DNA of 64,000 bases from Pseudomonas rhizophila (lineage in GTDB: Bacteria; Pseudomonadota; Gammaproteobacteria; Pseudomonadales; Pseudomonadaceae). The position numbers and the translations under genes are program-made. The notes under the pieces are model-generated. The model was not told where the DNA came from, did no database searches, and saw only the letters and a list, made by a program, of their open reading frames with translations. Of this stretch, positions 17,422-26,585 are shown one piece after another; within the stretch, counting starts at the first letter, position 1; each line of letters starts with the position of its first letter. The stretch lies in contig NZ_CP024081.1 in NCBI RefSeq assembly GCF_003033885.1, positions 5,106,497 through 5,170,496 of the forward strand, written 5' to 3'.

Positions 17422-17877
17422 TCATTTGATGTACAGCTGGGTCGACATCCGGTTGCCTGGTGCGTTGATCGACTGGTTGCTGAAGCTGAAGGTGCCTTCC
17501 TGCTTGCCCTTCAGATCGAAGACATACAAATAGCCAACCGTTTTGCTCCGCACGGAACAATCATTCAGGTTGCCATTGCTGAACGCACAGACCGGCGAGC
17601 GGGTGCCATCGACTTCAAAACCGTCCAGCGTGACGTGAGGCTGACGGCCATACCCCACCTCCAGCACATAGACCTTGATACTCGGGCCGCTGTGATTGCA
17701 ACGGGTCTGCTCTTGCCCTTGGGCGATGTCCTCGAAACCGCAGGCGGGCGACTCGACCTTGAGCACCTTGACCTCGCTCAGGGGCGGCGCCGAAGCGGCA
17801 TTGACGGCCTGCCCGGGTAACCCCAGGCCCAGCGCACACCCCCATGCGACCAATAGGTGTTTTTTCATACGATGCAT
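17422..17877 (-). CDS. Exported protein of unknown function
   Basis: A 151-residue protein from an ATG at 17877 that follows a GGGAGG ribosome site; a second ATG three codons on is also possible. A signal peptide (HLLVAWGCALGLGLPGQAVNA) is followed by a mature part with four cysteines, which could form two disulfides (Cys in SPACGF, TRCNHS, SPVCAF, NDCSV). It looks like a small periplasmic beta-rich protein. I do not recognise the family. It is divergent from the purine permease gene. Confidence 0.65.
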   Translation of the reverse strand: MHRMKKHLLVAWGCALGLGLPGQAVNAASAPPLSEVKVLKVESPACGFEDIAQGQEQTRCNHSGPSIKVYVLEVGYGRQPHVTLDGFEVDGTRSPVCAFSNGNLNDCSVRSKTVGYLYVFDLKGKQEGTFSFSNQSINAPGNRMSTQLYIK

Positions 17878-18080
17878 AAAGACCTCCCGGACCGCGCGCA
17901 GTATGGCCGACTTGGCGCTTGGGCAAAACATCGACGACGATCGCAGCCACAGCGCCACGCTGCTGGTATGATGCGCGGCTTTTTCCGACCCACAGAAAAT
18001 TCCCGAGCGCCCCTGGCGGTCTGTGCTTTGCTGTTGAGGTCGATACATTCACGGCGCCCGGCGCGCCACGGGGAGCAGAC

Positions 18081-19376
18081 ATGCTGGAAAGGCTGTTTCA
18101 ACTCAAGGCACACAACACCAACGTGCGGACCGAGATTCTGGCGGGCGTCACCACCTTCCTGGCCATGGCCTACATTCTGTTCGTCAACCCGAGCATCCTC
18201 GGCGAAACCGGCATGGACAAAGGTGCGTTGTTCGTCGCCACCTGCCTGGCGGCGGCCATCGGCTCCACCACCATGGGCCTGATCGCCAACTACCCGATCG
18301 CCCTCGCGCCGGGCATGGGCCTGAATGCGTTTTTCACCTACACCGTGGTCCTGCACATGGGCCATACCTGGCAGGTGGCGCTGGGTGCGGTGTTCATTTC
18401 CGCCGTGTTGTTCTTCCTGCTGTCGATCTTTCGTATCCGCGAGTGGATCATCAACAGCATCCCGCTGCCCCTGCGCTCGGCCATCGCCGCCGGTATCGGC
18501 CTGTTCCTGGCGCTGATCGCCCTGAATAACGCCGGCATCGTGGTGAAAAACCCGGCAACCATGGTCGGCCTCGGTGATTTGAAACAACCCGCGCCGATCC
18601 TCGCTACCCTCGGCTTCGTCCTGATCGTCGCCCTCGAAGCGCTGAAAGTGCGCGGTGCAGTGCTCATCGGCATCCTGGCGGTCACCGTCGTTTCGATCCT
18701 GATGGGCTTCACCCCGTTCGGCGGCGTGATGTCGATGCCGCCATCCCTGGCCCCGACCTTCCTGCAACTGGACATCAAGGGCGCCCTGGACATCGGTCTG
18801 GTGAGCGTGATTTTCGCCTTCCTGTTCGTCGACCTGTTCGACAATTCCGGAACCCTGATCGGCGTCGCCAAGCGCGCCGGACTGATGGGCAAGGACGGCC
18901 ACATGCCGAAGATGGGGCGGGCACTGATCGCCGACAGCACCGCCGCCATGGCCGGTTCGCTGCTGGGCACCTCCACCACCACCAGCTACATCGAGTCGGC
19001 GGCGGGCGTCAGCGCCGGCGGCCGCACCGGCCTGACCGCCATCGTCGTGGCGATCCTGTTTCTGCTGGCGCTGTTCTTCTCGCCACTGGCCTCCAGTGTC
19101 CCGGCCTTCGCCACCGCACCGGCGCTGTTGTTCGTCGCCGTGCTGATGACCTCAGGCCTGGCGGAAATCGACTGGGACGACATCACCGTGGCCGCTCCCG
19201 TGGTGATTACCGCGCTGGCGATGCCGTTCACCTATTCCATCGCCAACGGCATTGCCTTCGGCTTCATCGCCTGGACCGCCATCAAACTGGTGTCTGGCCG
19301 TGGCCGTGAGCTGAACCCGGCGCTGGTCATCCTGTCGATTCTGTTCGTGATCAAGTTGGGTTGGTTCAACGCATGA
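18081..19376 (+). CDS. Purine permease of the NCS2 family (AdeP/GhxP-type)
   Basis: A 431-residue inner-membrane transporter for adenine, guanine or hypoxanthine. It starts [18 protein letters not shown] and has the family signatures [32 protein letters not shown] and [19 protein letters not shown]. Fourteen or so hydrophobic segments are expected. The ATG at 18081 is preceded by GGGAGCAG. The start codon of trmA overlaps its stop (ATGA), so the two are cotranscribed. Which purine is preferred cannot be decided by eye. Confidence 0.9.
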   Translation: MLERLFQLKAHNTNVRTEILAGVTTFLAMAYILFVNPSILGETGMDKGALFVATCLAAAIGSTTMGLIANYPIALAPGMGLNAFFTYTVVLHMGHTWQVALGAVFISAVLFFLLSIFRIREWIINSIPLPLRSAIAAGIGLFLALIALNNAGIVVKNPATMVGLGDLKQPAPILATLGFVLIVALEALKVRGAVLIGILAVTVVSILMGFTPFGGVMSMPPSLAPTFLQLDIKGALDIGLVSVIFAFLFVDLFDNSGTLIGVAKRAGLMGKDGHMPKMGRALIADSTAAMAGSLLGTSTTTSYIESAAGVSAGGRTGLTAIVVAILFLLALFFSPLASSVPAFATAPALLFVAVLMTSGLAEIDWDDITVAAPVVITALAMPFTYSIANGIAFGFIAWTAIKLVSGRGRELNPALVILSILFVIKLGWFNA

Positions 19377-20452
19377 CTTTTGATTCCCAGGCCTACGCCA
19401 CTCAGCTCCAGGACAAGGTCAGCCGCTTGCGTGACCTGCTGGCCCCGTTCGATGCGCCGGAGCCAGCGGTGTTCGATTCACCGCTGGAGCACTTCCGCCT
19501 GCGGGCCGAATTCCGCCTGTGGCGCGAGGCCGGCGAACGGCATTACGCGATGTTCTCCCAGGACGACAAGCGCACGCCGATCCTCATCGAGCAGTTTCCC
19601 ATCGCCAGCCTGCGCATCAACCAGTTGATGCCGCAACTCAAGGCGGCCTGGCAAGCCAGCGCGCCGCTGAGTCACAAGCTGTTCCAGGTGGAGTTCCTGA
19701 CCACCCTGGCCGGCGATGCGATGATCACCCTGTGTTACCACCGCCCGCTGGATGAGCACTGGCACGCAGCGGCCACGAAACTGGCGAGCGACCTCGGTGT
19801 GAGCATCATCGGTCGCTCCAAAGGCAAACGGGAAGTGATCGGCCATGATTACGTGGTGGAGAAACTCGACGTCGGTGGCCGCACTTTCAGCTATCGCCAA
19901 CCTGAAGGCGCCTTCACCCAGCCCAACGGCACCGTGAACCAGAAGATGCTCAACTGGGCCTACGAGGCCTTGGGCGATCGCAGCGACGATCTGCTGGAGT
20001 TGTACTGCGGCAACGGCAACTTCACCCTGCCTTTGGCCACCCGCGTGCGCAAAGTGCTGGCGACCGAAATCAGCAAGACGTCGGTGAACGCCGCGCTGAG
20101 CAACCTCAGCGAAAACGCTGTGGATAACGGGACTCTGGTGCGCCTGTCCGCTGAAGAACTGACCGAAGCCTTGAACGAAGTCCGCCCGTTCCGTCGCTTG
20201 CACGGCATCGACCTCAAGAGCTACGCATTCGGCAGTGTCTTCGTCGACCCGCCCCGCGCCGGCATGGACCCGGACACCTGCGAACTGACCCGGCGTTTCG
20301 AGAACATCCTCTACATCTCGTGCAACCCGGAAACCCTCGCCGCCAACATCGCGCAACTGCACGACACCCACCGCATCATGCGCTGCGCGATGTTCGATCA
20401 ATTCCCCTGGACCCATCACATGGAATCCGGGGTGTTGTTGACGCGGCGCTAA
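19373..20452 (+). CDS. trmA: tRNA (uracil-5-)-methyltransferase TrmA
   Basis: Methylates U54 of tRNA to ribothymidine with S-adenosylmethionine. The 359-residue product lacks a TRAM domain, as TrmA does. It has the AdoMet motif [16 protein letters not shown], the DPPRAG motif and the catalytic cysteine in [12 protein letters not shown] near the C-terminus. The start [12 protein letters not shown] at 19373 overlaps the permease stop. A REPIN follows the gene. Confidence 0.96.
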   Translation: MTFDSQAYATQLQDKVSRLRDLLAPFDAPEPAVFDSPLEHFRLRAEFRLWREAGERHYAMFSQDDKRTPILIEQFPIASLRINQLMPQLKAAWQASAPLSHKLFQVEFLTTLAGDAMITLCYHRPLDEHWHAAATKLASDLGVSIIGRSKGKREVIGHDYVVEKLDVGGRTFSYRQPEGAFTQPNGTVNQKMLNWAYEALGDRSDDLLELYCGNGNFTLPLATRVRKVLATEISKTSVNAALSNLSENAVDNGTLVRLSAEELTEALNEVRPFRRLHGIDLKSYAFGSVFVDPPRAGMDPDTCELTRRFENILYISCNPETLAANIAQLHDTHRIMRCAMFDQFPWTHHMESGVLLTRR

Positions 20453-20481
20453 ACGCTGCGGGGCTGGACAGGGCAAAGCTA

Positions 20482-20587
20482 TGTGGGAGCAAGGCTTGCC
20501 CGCGATACAGGCAATGCGGTCGTTCAGAATTTGAGCCGCCTGTATCGCGGGCAAGCCTTGCTCCCACAGATAAATCCCCTCGCCACC
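20482..20587. repeat. REPIN after trmA, with an extra REP arm
   Basis: TGTGGGAGCAAGGCTTGCCC and its exact inverse are separated by about 45 bases (20482-20568). Directly after it a single arm of another REP type (AAATCCCCTCGCCACC) is attached up to 20587. Confidence 0.85.
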
Positions 20588-20619
20588 ATTGCCCTCCCTC
20601 ACCTCCCGACCAAGATCAT

Positions 20620-20634
20620 GTTCGATCATCGAAC
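20620..20634. promoter_or_regulatory. IclR-type (PcaR-like) palindrome upstream of aroQ
   Basis: GTTCGATCATCGAAC is a perfect 15-base palindrome around one central base, extending to TGTTCGATCATCGAACA. It closely resembles the published PcaR operator GTTCGATAATCGCAC. It sits about 114 bases upstream of the aroQ start, and a second copy lies in the quiC/MFS gap. Control by PcaR or a related IclR protein is inferred. Confidence 0.6.
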
Positions 20635-20662
20635 ACTTATTGCCCGATGCCATCGGCTTTGT

Positions 20663-20689
20663 TTGACCAAATTAACCATCTAGTACAAT
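20663..20689 (+). promoter_or_regulatory. Probable aroQ promoter with a TAACC..GTACA motif in the spacer
   Basis: A TTGACC -35 and TACAAT -10 are spaced by 15 bases. The motif TTAACCATCTAGTACAA (20672-20688) overlaps the spacer and -10. A similar motif, CTAACCGGATGGTACAT, appears on the minus strand at 24939-24955 upstream of quiC, so it may be an operator for the local TetR regulator. Confidence 0.5.
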
Positions 20690-20747
20690 TTATCTCCACC
20701 GGCTGAAATCCGCCGACATCAACAATAAAAATTGTGGAGAAATTGCG

Positions 20748-21188
20748 ATGCCTCCGATCGTTCTGGTGCTCAACGGCCCGAACCTGAACCTGCTCGGCAC
20801 CCGCGAGCCGGCGACTTATGGCCACGAAACCCTGGCGGACATCTCCGCACTGTGCGGCCGCGCCGCTGAAGAATTCGGCCTGGCGGTGGAGTTTCGCCAG
20901 ACCAATCAGGAAGGCGAATTGCTCGACTGGGTGCATGGCGCCCGCGGTCGGTGTGCCGGCATCGTCATCAACCCGGCAGCCTGGACCCACACCTCGGTAG
21001 CGATCCGTGATGCGCTGGTCGCCAGCGAAGTCCCGGTGATCGAGGTGCACCTGTCCAACGTTCACGCCCGCGAAACGTTCCGTCATCACTCCTTTGTTTC
21101 ATCGGTCGCCATCGGTGTGATGTGCGGGTTTGGCAGCCATGGTTATCGCCTGGCGCTGGAGCATTTCAGTCAGCGGTTGAAGGGTTGA
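20748..21188 (+). CDS. aroQ: Type II 3-dehydroquinate dehydratase, probably catabolic
   Basis: Interconverts 3-dehydroquinate and 3-dehydroshikimate. The 146-residue dodecamer-forming type II enzyme shows the catalytic tyrosine loop [13 protein letters not shown], the [16 protein letters not shown] strand and the [17 protein letters not shown] segment with the catalytic His. The ATG follows GTGGAGAAATT. Its downstream partner is an NAD-type quinate/shikimate dehydrogenase joined by TGATG overlap, and a dehydroshikimate dehydratase lies nearby, so it most likely serves quinate breakdown rather than aromatic biosynthesis. Confidence 0.93.
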   Translation: MPPIVLVLNGPNLNLLGTREPATYGHETLADISALCGRAAEEFGLAVEFRQTNQEGELLDWVHGARGRCAGIVINPAAWTHTSVAIRDALVASEVPVIEVHLSNVHARETFRHHSFVSSVAIGVMCGFGSHGYRLALEHFSQRLKG

Positions 21189-22045
21189 TGAGCATGTCGA
21201 ATATCACCGTGCTTGCCGGCCTGATTGGTGCGGGCATCCAGGCGTCGCGCACCCCTGCGCTCCATGAGCGCGAGGGCGATGCCCAGGGCATGCGTTACCT
21301 CTATCGACTGATCGACCTGGACGCCCTGGAACTCGACAGCGGCGCCCTGCCCGATTTGCTCAAGGCCGCCGAGCGCATGAACTTCACCGGCCTGAACATC
21401 ACCTTTCCCTGCAAACAGGCGATCATCCCGTTGCTCGACGAGCTGTCGCCCGAGGCCAGGGGCATTGGCGCGGTGAATACCGTGGTGTTCAAGGAGGGCA
21501 AACGCATCGGCCACAACACCGACTGCCTGGGGTTCGCAGAAGGGTTTCGCCGCGGCCTGGGTGAAGTGGCTCGCAAGCACGTGGTCCAGATGGGTGCCGG
21601 CGGCGCAGGCGCGGCGGTGGCCCACGCGCTGTTGGCAGAAGGCATACAGACGCTGAGCATTTTTGATGTTGAAGTCAGCCGTGCCGAAGCACTGGCAAAC
21701 AACCTGAATCAACACTTCGGTCCTGGCCGCGCCCGGGCCGGACATGATTTGCCTACGGCGATGGCCGAGGCGGACGGCCTGGTGAATACCACGCCCATGG
21801 GCATGGCGAAACTGCCGGGCATGCCGGTGCCGGTGGAGCTGCTGCGGGGCCAATTGTGGGTCGCGGAAATTGTCTACTTCCCCCTGGAAACCGAACTGCT
21901 GCGCAACGCCCGCGCTCTGGGTTGCCGCACGCTGGATGGCGGCAACATGGCCGTGTTCCAGGCGGTGAAGGCGTTCGAGCTGTTCAGCGGCGTAGCGCCG
22001 GATGCGCAGCGGATGCTGGAGCATTTCCAGAGCATGAATCACTGA
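21188..22045 (+). CDS. Quinate/shikimate dehydrogenase (NAD-type AroE homolog)
   Basis: A 285-residue AroE-fold enzyme. The substrate site reads S20-R-T22 (ASRTPALHE) with catalytic Lys76 (TFPCKQA), Asn97 and Asp112 (HNTDCLGF). The nucleotide site has GAGGAGAAV at 137-145, and the end of the second strand is acidic (Asp160 in FDVE). That favours NAD over NADP, where biosynthetic AroE has a basic NRT motif. Together with the aroQ fusion of transcripts this suggests oxidation of quinate or shikimate for growth. The ATG overlaps the aroQ stop; a second ATG two codons later is possible. Confidence 0.88.
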   Translation: MSMSNITVLAGLIGAGIQASRTPALHEREGDAQGMRYLYRLIDLDALELDSGALPDLLKAAERMNFTGLNITFPCKQAIIPLLDELSPEARGIGAVNTVVFKEGKRIGHNTDCLGFAEGFRRGLGEVARKHVVQMGAGGAGAAVAHALLAEGIQTLSIFDVEVSRAEALANNLNQHFGPGRARAGHDLPTAMAEADGLVNTTPMGMAKLPGMPVPVELLRGQLWVAEIVYFPLETELLRNARALGCRTLDGGNMAVFQAVKAFELFSGVAPDAQRMLEHFQSMNH

Positions 22046-22053
22046 AACCACCC

Positions 22054-22144
22054 TTGTGGGAGCGAGCCTGCTCGCGATAGCGGTGAATCAGTCAGTGTTG
22101 ATGTGACTGACATACCGCTATCGCGAGCAGGCTCGCTCCCACAA
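22054..22144. repeat. REPIN after the quinate/shikimate dehydrogenase gene
   Basis: TTGTGGGAGCGAGCCTGCTC and its exact inverse about 40 bases on, with the outer match extending through CGCGATAGCGGT. Lies between convergent genes. Confidence 0.85.
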
Positions 22145-22155
22145 AGGTTTCAAGG

Positions 22156-22851
22156 TCAGGCCTGCAGATACCGCAACACCGACTCACAAATCATCTGGCG
22201 ATGACGCTGCTTGATCGCTTCGTCCGGCAAATCGATCTGAAAAATCTCACCGAATGTGTGGCGGTTGGACACGCGGTAAAAGCAGAACGAACTGATCAGC
22301 AGATGCACATCCAGCGGTTCCAGGCCGGCGCGGAACACCCCCTCTTCGGCACCTCGGCGCAGGATCACGCCCAAGGAATCAAGGATGGTATTGGTCATTG
22401 CCTTGATGGCGCCCGATTGCTTGACGTACTCGGCGTTGTGAATGTTTTCGATGCAGACGATGCGCACGAAATCCACATTGCGGTCATGGTGGTCGAAGGT
22501 GAATTCCACCAGGCGCCGGATCGCATCGACCGGGGCCAGTTCCGCCAAGTGCAGGCGGCTCTCAGTGTTGCGGATATCGCCGTAGAGTTTTTCCAGCACC
22601 TCGACGTACAACTGCTCCTTGCTGCCGAAGTAGTAGTAGATCATGCGCTTGGAGGTGTGGATGCGCTCAGCAATGGCGTCGACCCGAGCGCCGGACAGGC
22701 CCTGCTGGACGAACTCGACGATGGCTTCCTGAAGAATGTTTTCCCGGGTTTTCTCCGGGTTGTTCTTGCGACTCTTGCGCGGCTCGACGACAGGTTCGTC
22801 GAGGTCTGCGGAAAGCTCTGAATTCGTAGTCATTGCGGGGCTCACGGCCAT
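22156..22851 (-). CDS. TetR-family regulator of the quinate block
   Basis: A 231-residue regulator. After a flexible tail, the TetR helix-turn-helix covers about residues 34-80 (RENILQEAIVEFVQQGLSGARVD, then IAERIHTSKRMIYYYFGSKEQLY). A ligand-binding C-terminal domain follows. Start choice is uncertain: ATG at 22851 or at 22833, neither with a strong ribosome site. It lies between the aroQ operon and quiC, so it probably controls one or both; a shared TAACC-type motif in their promoters is a candidate operator. Confidence 0.85.
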   Translation of the reverse strand: MAVSPAMTTNSELSADLDEPVVEPRKSRKNNPEKTRENILQEAIVEFVQQGLSGARVDAIAERIHTSKRMIYYYFGSKEQLYVEVLEKLYGDIRNTESRLHLAELAPVDAIRRLVEFTFDHHDRNVDFVRIVCIENIHNAEYVKQSGAIKAMTNTILDSLGVILRRGAEEGVFRAGLEPLDVHLLISSFCFYRVSNRHTFGEIFQIDLPDEAIKQRHRQMICESVLRYLQA

Positions 22852-22937
22852 CACTGCACAGGTTGGCGATTATGGGCCGCACCGCGCAGTCAAGCCAAGC
22901 CACGGGGTTGCCCTTTACCGCCGCGTTTACGATTTGC

Positions 22938-24839
22938 CTACAACTTGGCGTGCCGCAAGCCACCGCTGCGGGACTTGGCCATGGCTGCCAGCCTTACCGC
23001 GACATTGGCGGCGCCGTAGCCGGCATAACCGTTCTTGCGCTGGATGATTTCAAAGAAGAAGCGCCCTTCGAACGGCTCGGTGTAGACGTGAAACAATTCA
23101 CCGCCCTGGGCATCTCGGTCGTACAACACGTTGAAATAAGCCAGCTCGCTGAGAAACTCATCATCGAAATCGAAACGCGCCGCGAGGTCATCGTAATAGT
23201 TGAGCGGAATGTCCAGCAGCGGCACGCCGGCCTCTTTGGCGCGGCTGACCTGGGCAAAGATGTCATCGCAGTCGAAGGCGATGTGGTGCACGCCGGAGCC
23301 GCGATAACTGGACAGCGCATGGGAGATCGCGGTGTTACGGTTCTCGGAAATATTGAGCGGTAAGCGGATCGAACTGCAACGGCTACGCAGGGCGCGACTC
23401 TTTACCAGGCCATACGGATCGGGCAGCACCACTTCGTCGTCGGCTTCGAAATCCAGCAGGCTCTTGTAGAACAGCACCCAGCTGTCGAGGCTATCGGCCG
23501 GCAGCGCCATCGCCATGTGGTCGATGCGCTTGAGTCCGGCACCGATGACAGCGCCCGGTTGCAGGTTGAAATCGGTGCCGTAGACGTCGGCGTCCTGATC
23601 CACCAGGTAAATCAGGCTGCCGTCCGGTGCACGCACCGCCGCCAACTCCAACTCGTTGGGCCCCACCAGGCCGCGATAAGGCTGGCCCTTGTAGGCCACG
23701 GCCCGCTCCAGGGCGCTGGCGCTGTTTTTGACCCGCACGGCGGTGGCGCACAGCGATGGCCCGTGAGCTTCGAAAAAGCTGTGGGCAAACGAATAGGGTT
23801 CGCAATTGAGGATCAGGTTGATGTCGCCCTGGCGCAGCAGGCTCACGTTCTTGGAGCGATGCTGGCCGGCCTTGACGAACCCCAACCGTTCCAGCCAATG
23901 GGACAGCTTCGCGCCAAGACTGTCGTCCACGGCAAACTCAAGGAATTCGATACCGTTGTATTCGCTGGCCGGTGGTGTGGCGAACAGGATGTCAGCATGG
24001 CTTGCCGGTTCGGCCTCTTCGGCCAGCCGCTGGCGGGTCTTCTCCTCCAGGTACAGCAACGAACGCAGGCCGTCGGCGGCATTGGCCCGTGGTGGCGCGG
24101 CGCGGAAACCGTCGTTGAAAATCTCCAGCGACAATGGCCCGGTGTAGCCACTCTTGATGATCGGTGCCAGGAAGCCCGGCAGATCGAACTCGCCCTGGCC
24201 CGGGAAGCAACGGAAATGCCGGCTCCATTCCAGGACATCCATCGCCAGGATCGGCGCATCGGCCATTTGCACGAAGAAAATCTTGTCACCGGGGATCTGG
24301 GCAATCGCACTCGGATCGCCCTTGAGGGACAAGGTATGGAAGCTGTCGAGCAACACCCCCAGATTGGGGTGGTCGGCCTGACGCACGATGTTCCAGACCT
24401 GTTGATAAGTATTGACGTGCCGGCCCCAGGCCAGCGCCTCGTAACCGATGCGCAAGCCTCGCGCCCCGGCTCGTTCGGCCAGCAATCGCAGGTCATCCAC
24501 CAAAATCTGCTCATCACCCAGGCTGTCGGCCGAGGCATTACTGCACACCAGCACCAGGTCGGTGCCCAGCTCCTGCATCAGGTCGAACTTGCGCTCGGCC
24601 CGCTCCAGATTGCGCGCAAGGCGTTCGCGACGGCAACCTTCAAAATCCCGAAACGGTTGGAAAAGCGTGATGGCGATGCCCAGGTCGGCGCACATCTGCC
24701 TGATTTCCCGAGGGCTGCCATCGTGATAGAGAAGGTCGTTCTCGAAGATCTCCACGCCGTCGAAACCGGCGGCGGCAATGGCTTCAAGTTTCTCCGGCAG
24801 GGTACCGCTCAAGGACACGGTGGCAATGGAACGCTGCAT
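22938..24839 (-). CDS. quiC: 3-dehydroshikimate dehydratase, two-domain QuiC type
   Basis: Converts 3-dehydroshikimate to protocatechuate. The 633-residue protein has an N-terminal sugar-phosphate-isomerase-like TIM barrel (about 1-280: QRSIATVSLSGTLPEKLEAI, GVEIFENDLLYH, LLDSFHTLSLKGDP, SLEIFNDGF). Its C-terminal half is VOC/HPPD-like (about 295-620). The HPPD metal triad pattern is kept: RIDHMAMAL, GVHHIAFDC and FFFEIIQR. This fusion is known from Pseudomonas QuiC proteins, where the barrel does the dehydratase reaction. The start at 24839 has a GGGAGC ribosome site. Divergent from the MFS gene. Confidence 0.9.
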   Translation of the reverse strand: MQRSIATVSLSGTLPEKLEAIAAAGFDGVEIFENDLLYHDGSPREIRQMCADLGIAITLFQPFRDFEGCRRERLARNLERAERKFDLMQELGTDLVLVCSNASADSLGDEQILVDDLRLLAERAGARGLRIGYEALAWGRHVNTYQQVWNIVRQADHPNLGVLLDSFHTLSLKGDPSAIAQIPGDKIFFVQMADAPILAMDVLEWSRHFRCFPGQGEFDLPGFLAPIIKSGYTGPLSLEIFNDGFRAAPPRANAADGLRSLLYLEEKTRQRLAEEAEPASHADILFATPPASEYNGIEFLEFAVDDSLGAKLSHWLERLGFVKAGQHRSKNVSLLRQGDINLILNCEPYSFAHSFFEAHGPSLCATAVRVKNSASALERAVAYKGQPYRGLVGPNELELAAVRAPDGSLIYLVDQDADVYGTDFNLQPGAVIGAGLKRIDHMAMALPADSLDSWVLFYKSLLDFEADDEVVLPDPYGLVKSRALRSRCSSIRLPLNISENRNTAISHALSSYRGSGVHHIAFDCDDIFAQVSRAKEAGVPLLDIPLNYYDDLAARFDFDDEFLSELAYFNVLYDRDAQGGELFHVYTEPFEGRFFFEIIQRKNGYAGYGAANVAVRLAAMAKSRSGGLRHAKL

Positions 24840-24938
24840 GACTTCGGCTCCCGGGACAGGCATCGGCTACACACAGGTGTGCCGCTTTTGAAAGAGTGAG
24901 CCGATTATTGAGCTGGAGGTTTGTTTCAGCAATTTAAT

Positions 24939-24955
24939 ATGTACCATCCGGTTAG
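24939..24955 (-). promoter_or_regulatory. TAACC..GTACA motif upstream of quiC
   Basis: Reading the minus strand, CTAACCGGATGGTACAT is followed by a TATTAAAT -10-like element. It shares TAACCNNNTNGTACA with the motif in the aroQ promoter. It is offered as a TetR-type operator candidate. Confidence 0.45.
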
Positions 24956-24961
24956 TTTTTT

Positions 24962-24976
24962 GGGCGATTATCGAAC
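24962..24976. promoter_or_regulatory. PcaR-like operator between quiC and the MFS gene
   Basis: On the minus strand this reads GTTCGATAATCGCCC, one base different from the published PcaR site GTTCGATAATCGCAC. It sits in the divergent quiC/MFS intergenic region, six bases from the TAACC motif. The binding protein (PcaR, or another IclR member) is inferred. Confidence 0.6.
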
Positions 24977-25111
24977 ACAATGCCCGATCAGCGAATTGAC
25001 GGTTTTTTGCTCACTGCGCACCATCGGCCCCTCATTGAGGCCGCCCTGATCGTCGGCACCTTTGAACAGACCCAGACCACACCATAAGAATTTCAAAAAC
25101 GGGTACACGCT

Positions 25112-26449
25112 ATGATTCCTTCCCAAAGCTCCCGCCTGCCCCCCGTCCTTGGTGCCACCACCGCTGGCGTCGGTGACAAGATCCGCGGCGCCCTGGCCGT
25201 GGGCAAAACCCGTTGGGGCATGCTCGCCCTGGTGTTTTTCGCCACCACCCTGAACTACATCGACCGCGCCGCACTGGGCGTGATGCAGCCCATTCTCGCC
25301 AAGGAAATGAGCTGGACGGCGATGGATTACGCCAACATCAACTTCTGGTTCCAGGTTGGTTATGCCATCGGTTTCGTGCTGCAAGGCCGACTGATCGACC
25401 GGATCGGCGTCAAGCGTGTGTTCTTCTGCGCCGTACTGCTCTGGAGCCTGGCGACCGGCGCCCATGGCCTGGCCACGTCGGCGGTGGGCTTCATGGTCTG
25501 CCGATTCATCCTGGGCTTGACCGAAGCTGCCAACTACCCGGCCTGCGTGAAGACCACACGGCTATGGTTCCCGGCCGGTGAACGGGCCGTGGCGACCGGT
25601 ATTTTCAACGCCGGGACCAACGTTGGCGCGATGTTCACGCCAATGCTGCTGCCGCTGGTCCTGCAGGTGTGGGGCTGGCAGGCTGCGTTCCTGTGCATGG
25701 CCGCGCTGGGCGGAATCTGGCTGGTGTTCTGGGGCCTGAAATACTTCAACCCGGAGGATCATCCCAGCGTCAAACAGGCGGAACTGGACTACATCCAGGC
25801 CCAGGACGAACCCGATCAGGTCCGCGTGCCCTTCTCCCGTATCCTGCGCATGCGCGGCACCTGGGCGTTCGCCCTGGCCTACTCGATCACCGCACCGGTG
25901 TTCTGGTTCTACCTCTACTGGTTGCCGCCGTTCCTGAACCAGCAATACAACCTGGGCATCAACGTGACCCAGATGGGCATCCCGCTGATCATCATTTACC
26001 TCACCGCCGATTTCGGCAGCGTGGGCGGCGGGATTCTGTCCTCATTCCTGATCGGCCGCGGCCTGAACCCGATCAAGGCGCGGCTGATTTCCATGTTGCT
26101 GTTCGCCTGCTGCATCATCGGCGTGATCCTGGCCGCCGGTTCCAGCAGCCTGTGGATGGCGGTGTTTGCCATCTCCCTGGCCATCGGCGCGCACCAGGCC
26201 TGGACCGCCAACATCTGGAGCCTGGTGATGGACTACACGCCCAAGCACATGATGAGCACGGTGTTCGGCTTTGGCGGCATGTGCGCCGCCGTCGGCGGGA
26301 TGTTCATGACCCAGTTGGTGGGCCACATCCTCACGGTGACCCACAACAACTACACCGTACTGTTCACCCTGATCCCGGCGATGTACTTCATTGCCCTGAT
26401 CTGGTTGTACTTCATGGCACCGCGCAAGGTGCCGACGCTGGAAAGCTGA
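25112..26449 (+). CDS. MFS transporter (anion:cation symporter family), probable quinate/shikimate uptake
   Basis: A 445-residue major facilitator of the ACS type that includes hexuronate and glucarate porters. The N-terminal RWGMLALVFFATTLNYIDRA, the GRLIDRIGVKRVF loop and GLTEAANYPACVKTTRLWFP are typical of that family. Twelve transmembrane segments are expected. It is divergent from quiC and shares its PcaR-like operator region, so uptake of quinate, shikimate or dehydroshikimate is the likely job; this is context-based. A REPIN follows. Confidence 0.85.
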   Translation: MIPSQSSRLPPVLGATTAGVGDKIRGALAVGKTRWGMLALVFFATTLNYIDRAALGVMQPILAKEMSWTAMDYANINFWFQVGYAIGFVLQGRLIDRIGVKRVFFCAVLLWSLATGAHGLATSAVGFMVCRFILGLTEAANYPACVKTTRLWFPAGERAVATGIFNAGTNVGAMFTPMLLPLVLQVWGWQAAFLCMAALGGIWLVFWGLKYFNPEDHPSVKQAELDYIQAQDEPDQVRVPFSRILRMRGTWAFALAYSITAPVFWFYLYWLPPFLNQQYNLGINVTQMGIPLIIIYLTADFGSVGGGILSSFLIGRGLNPIKARLISMLLFACCIIGVILAAGSSSLWMAVFAISLAIGAHQAWTANIWSLVMDYTPKHMMSTVFGFGGMCAAVGGMFMTQLVGHILTVTHNNYTVLFTLIPAMYFIALIWLYFMAPRKVPTLES

Positions 26450-26475
26450 TACCAGTCAGCCCGGGATTCATCCCC

Positions 26476-26564
26476 ATGTGGGAGCACGGCTTGCCCGCGA
26501 TGCAGGCACCTCGGTTCACTCAGGACCGTATCGTCTTCATCGCGGGCAAGCCTTGCTCCCACAA
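26476..26564. repeat. REPIN between MFS and EamA genes
   Basis: ATGTGGGAGCACGGCTTGCC, then the inverse of GTGGGAGCAAGGCTTGCCCG about 45 bases on. Same type as the copy after trmA. Lies between convergent genes. Confidence 0.85.
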
Positions 26565-26585
26565 TCGATCCCACCACGGTGCGCG

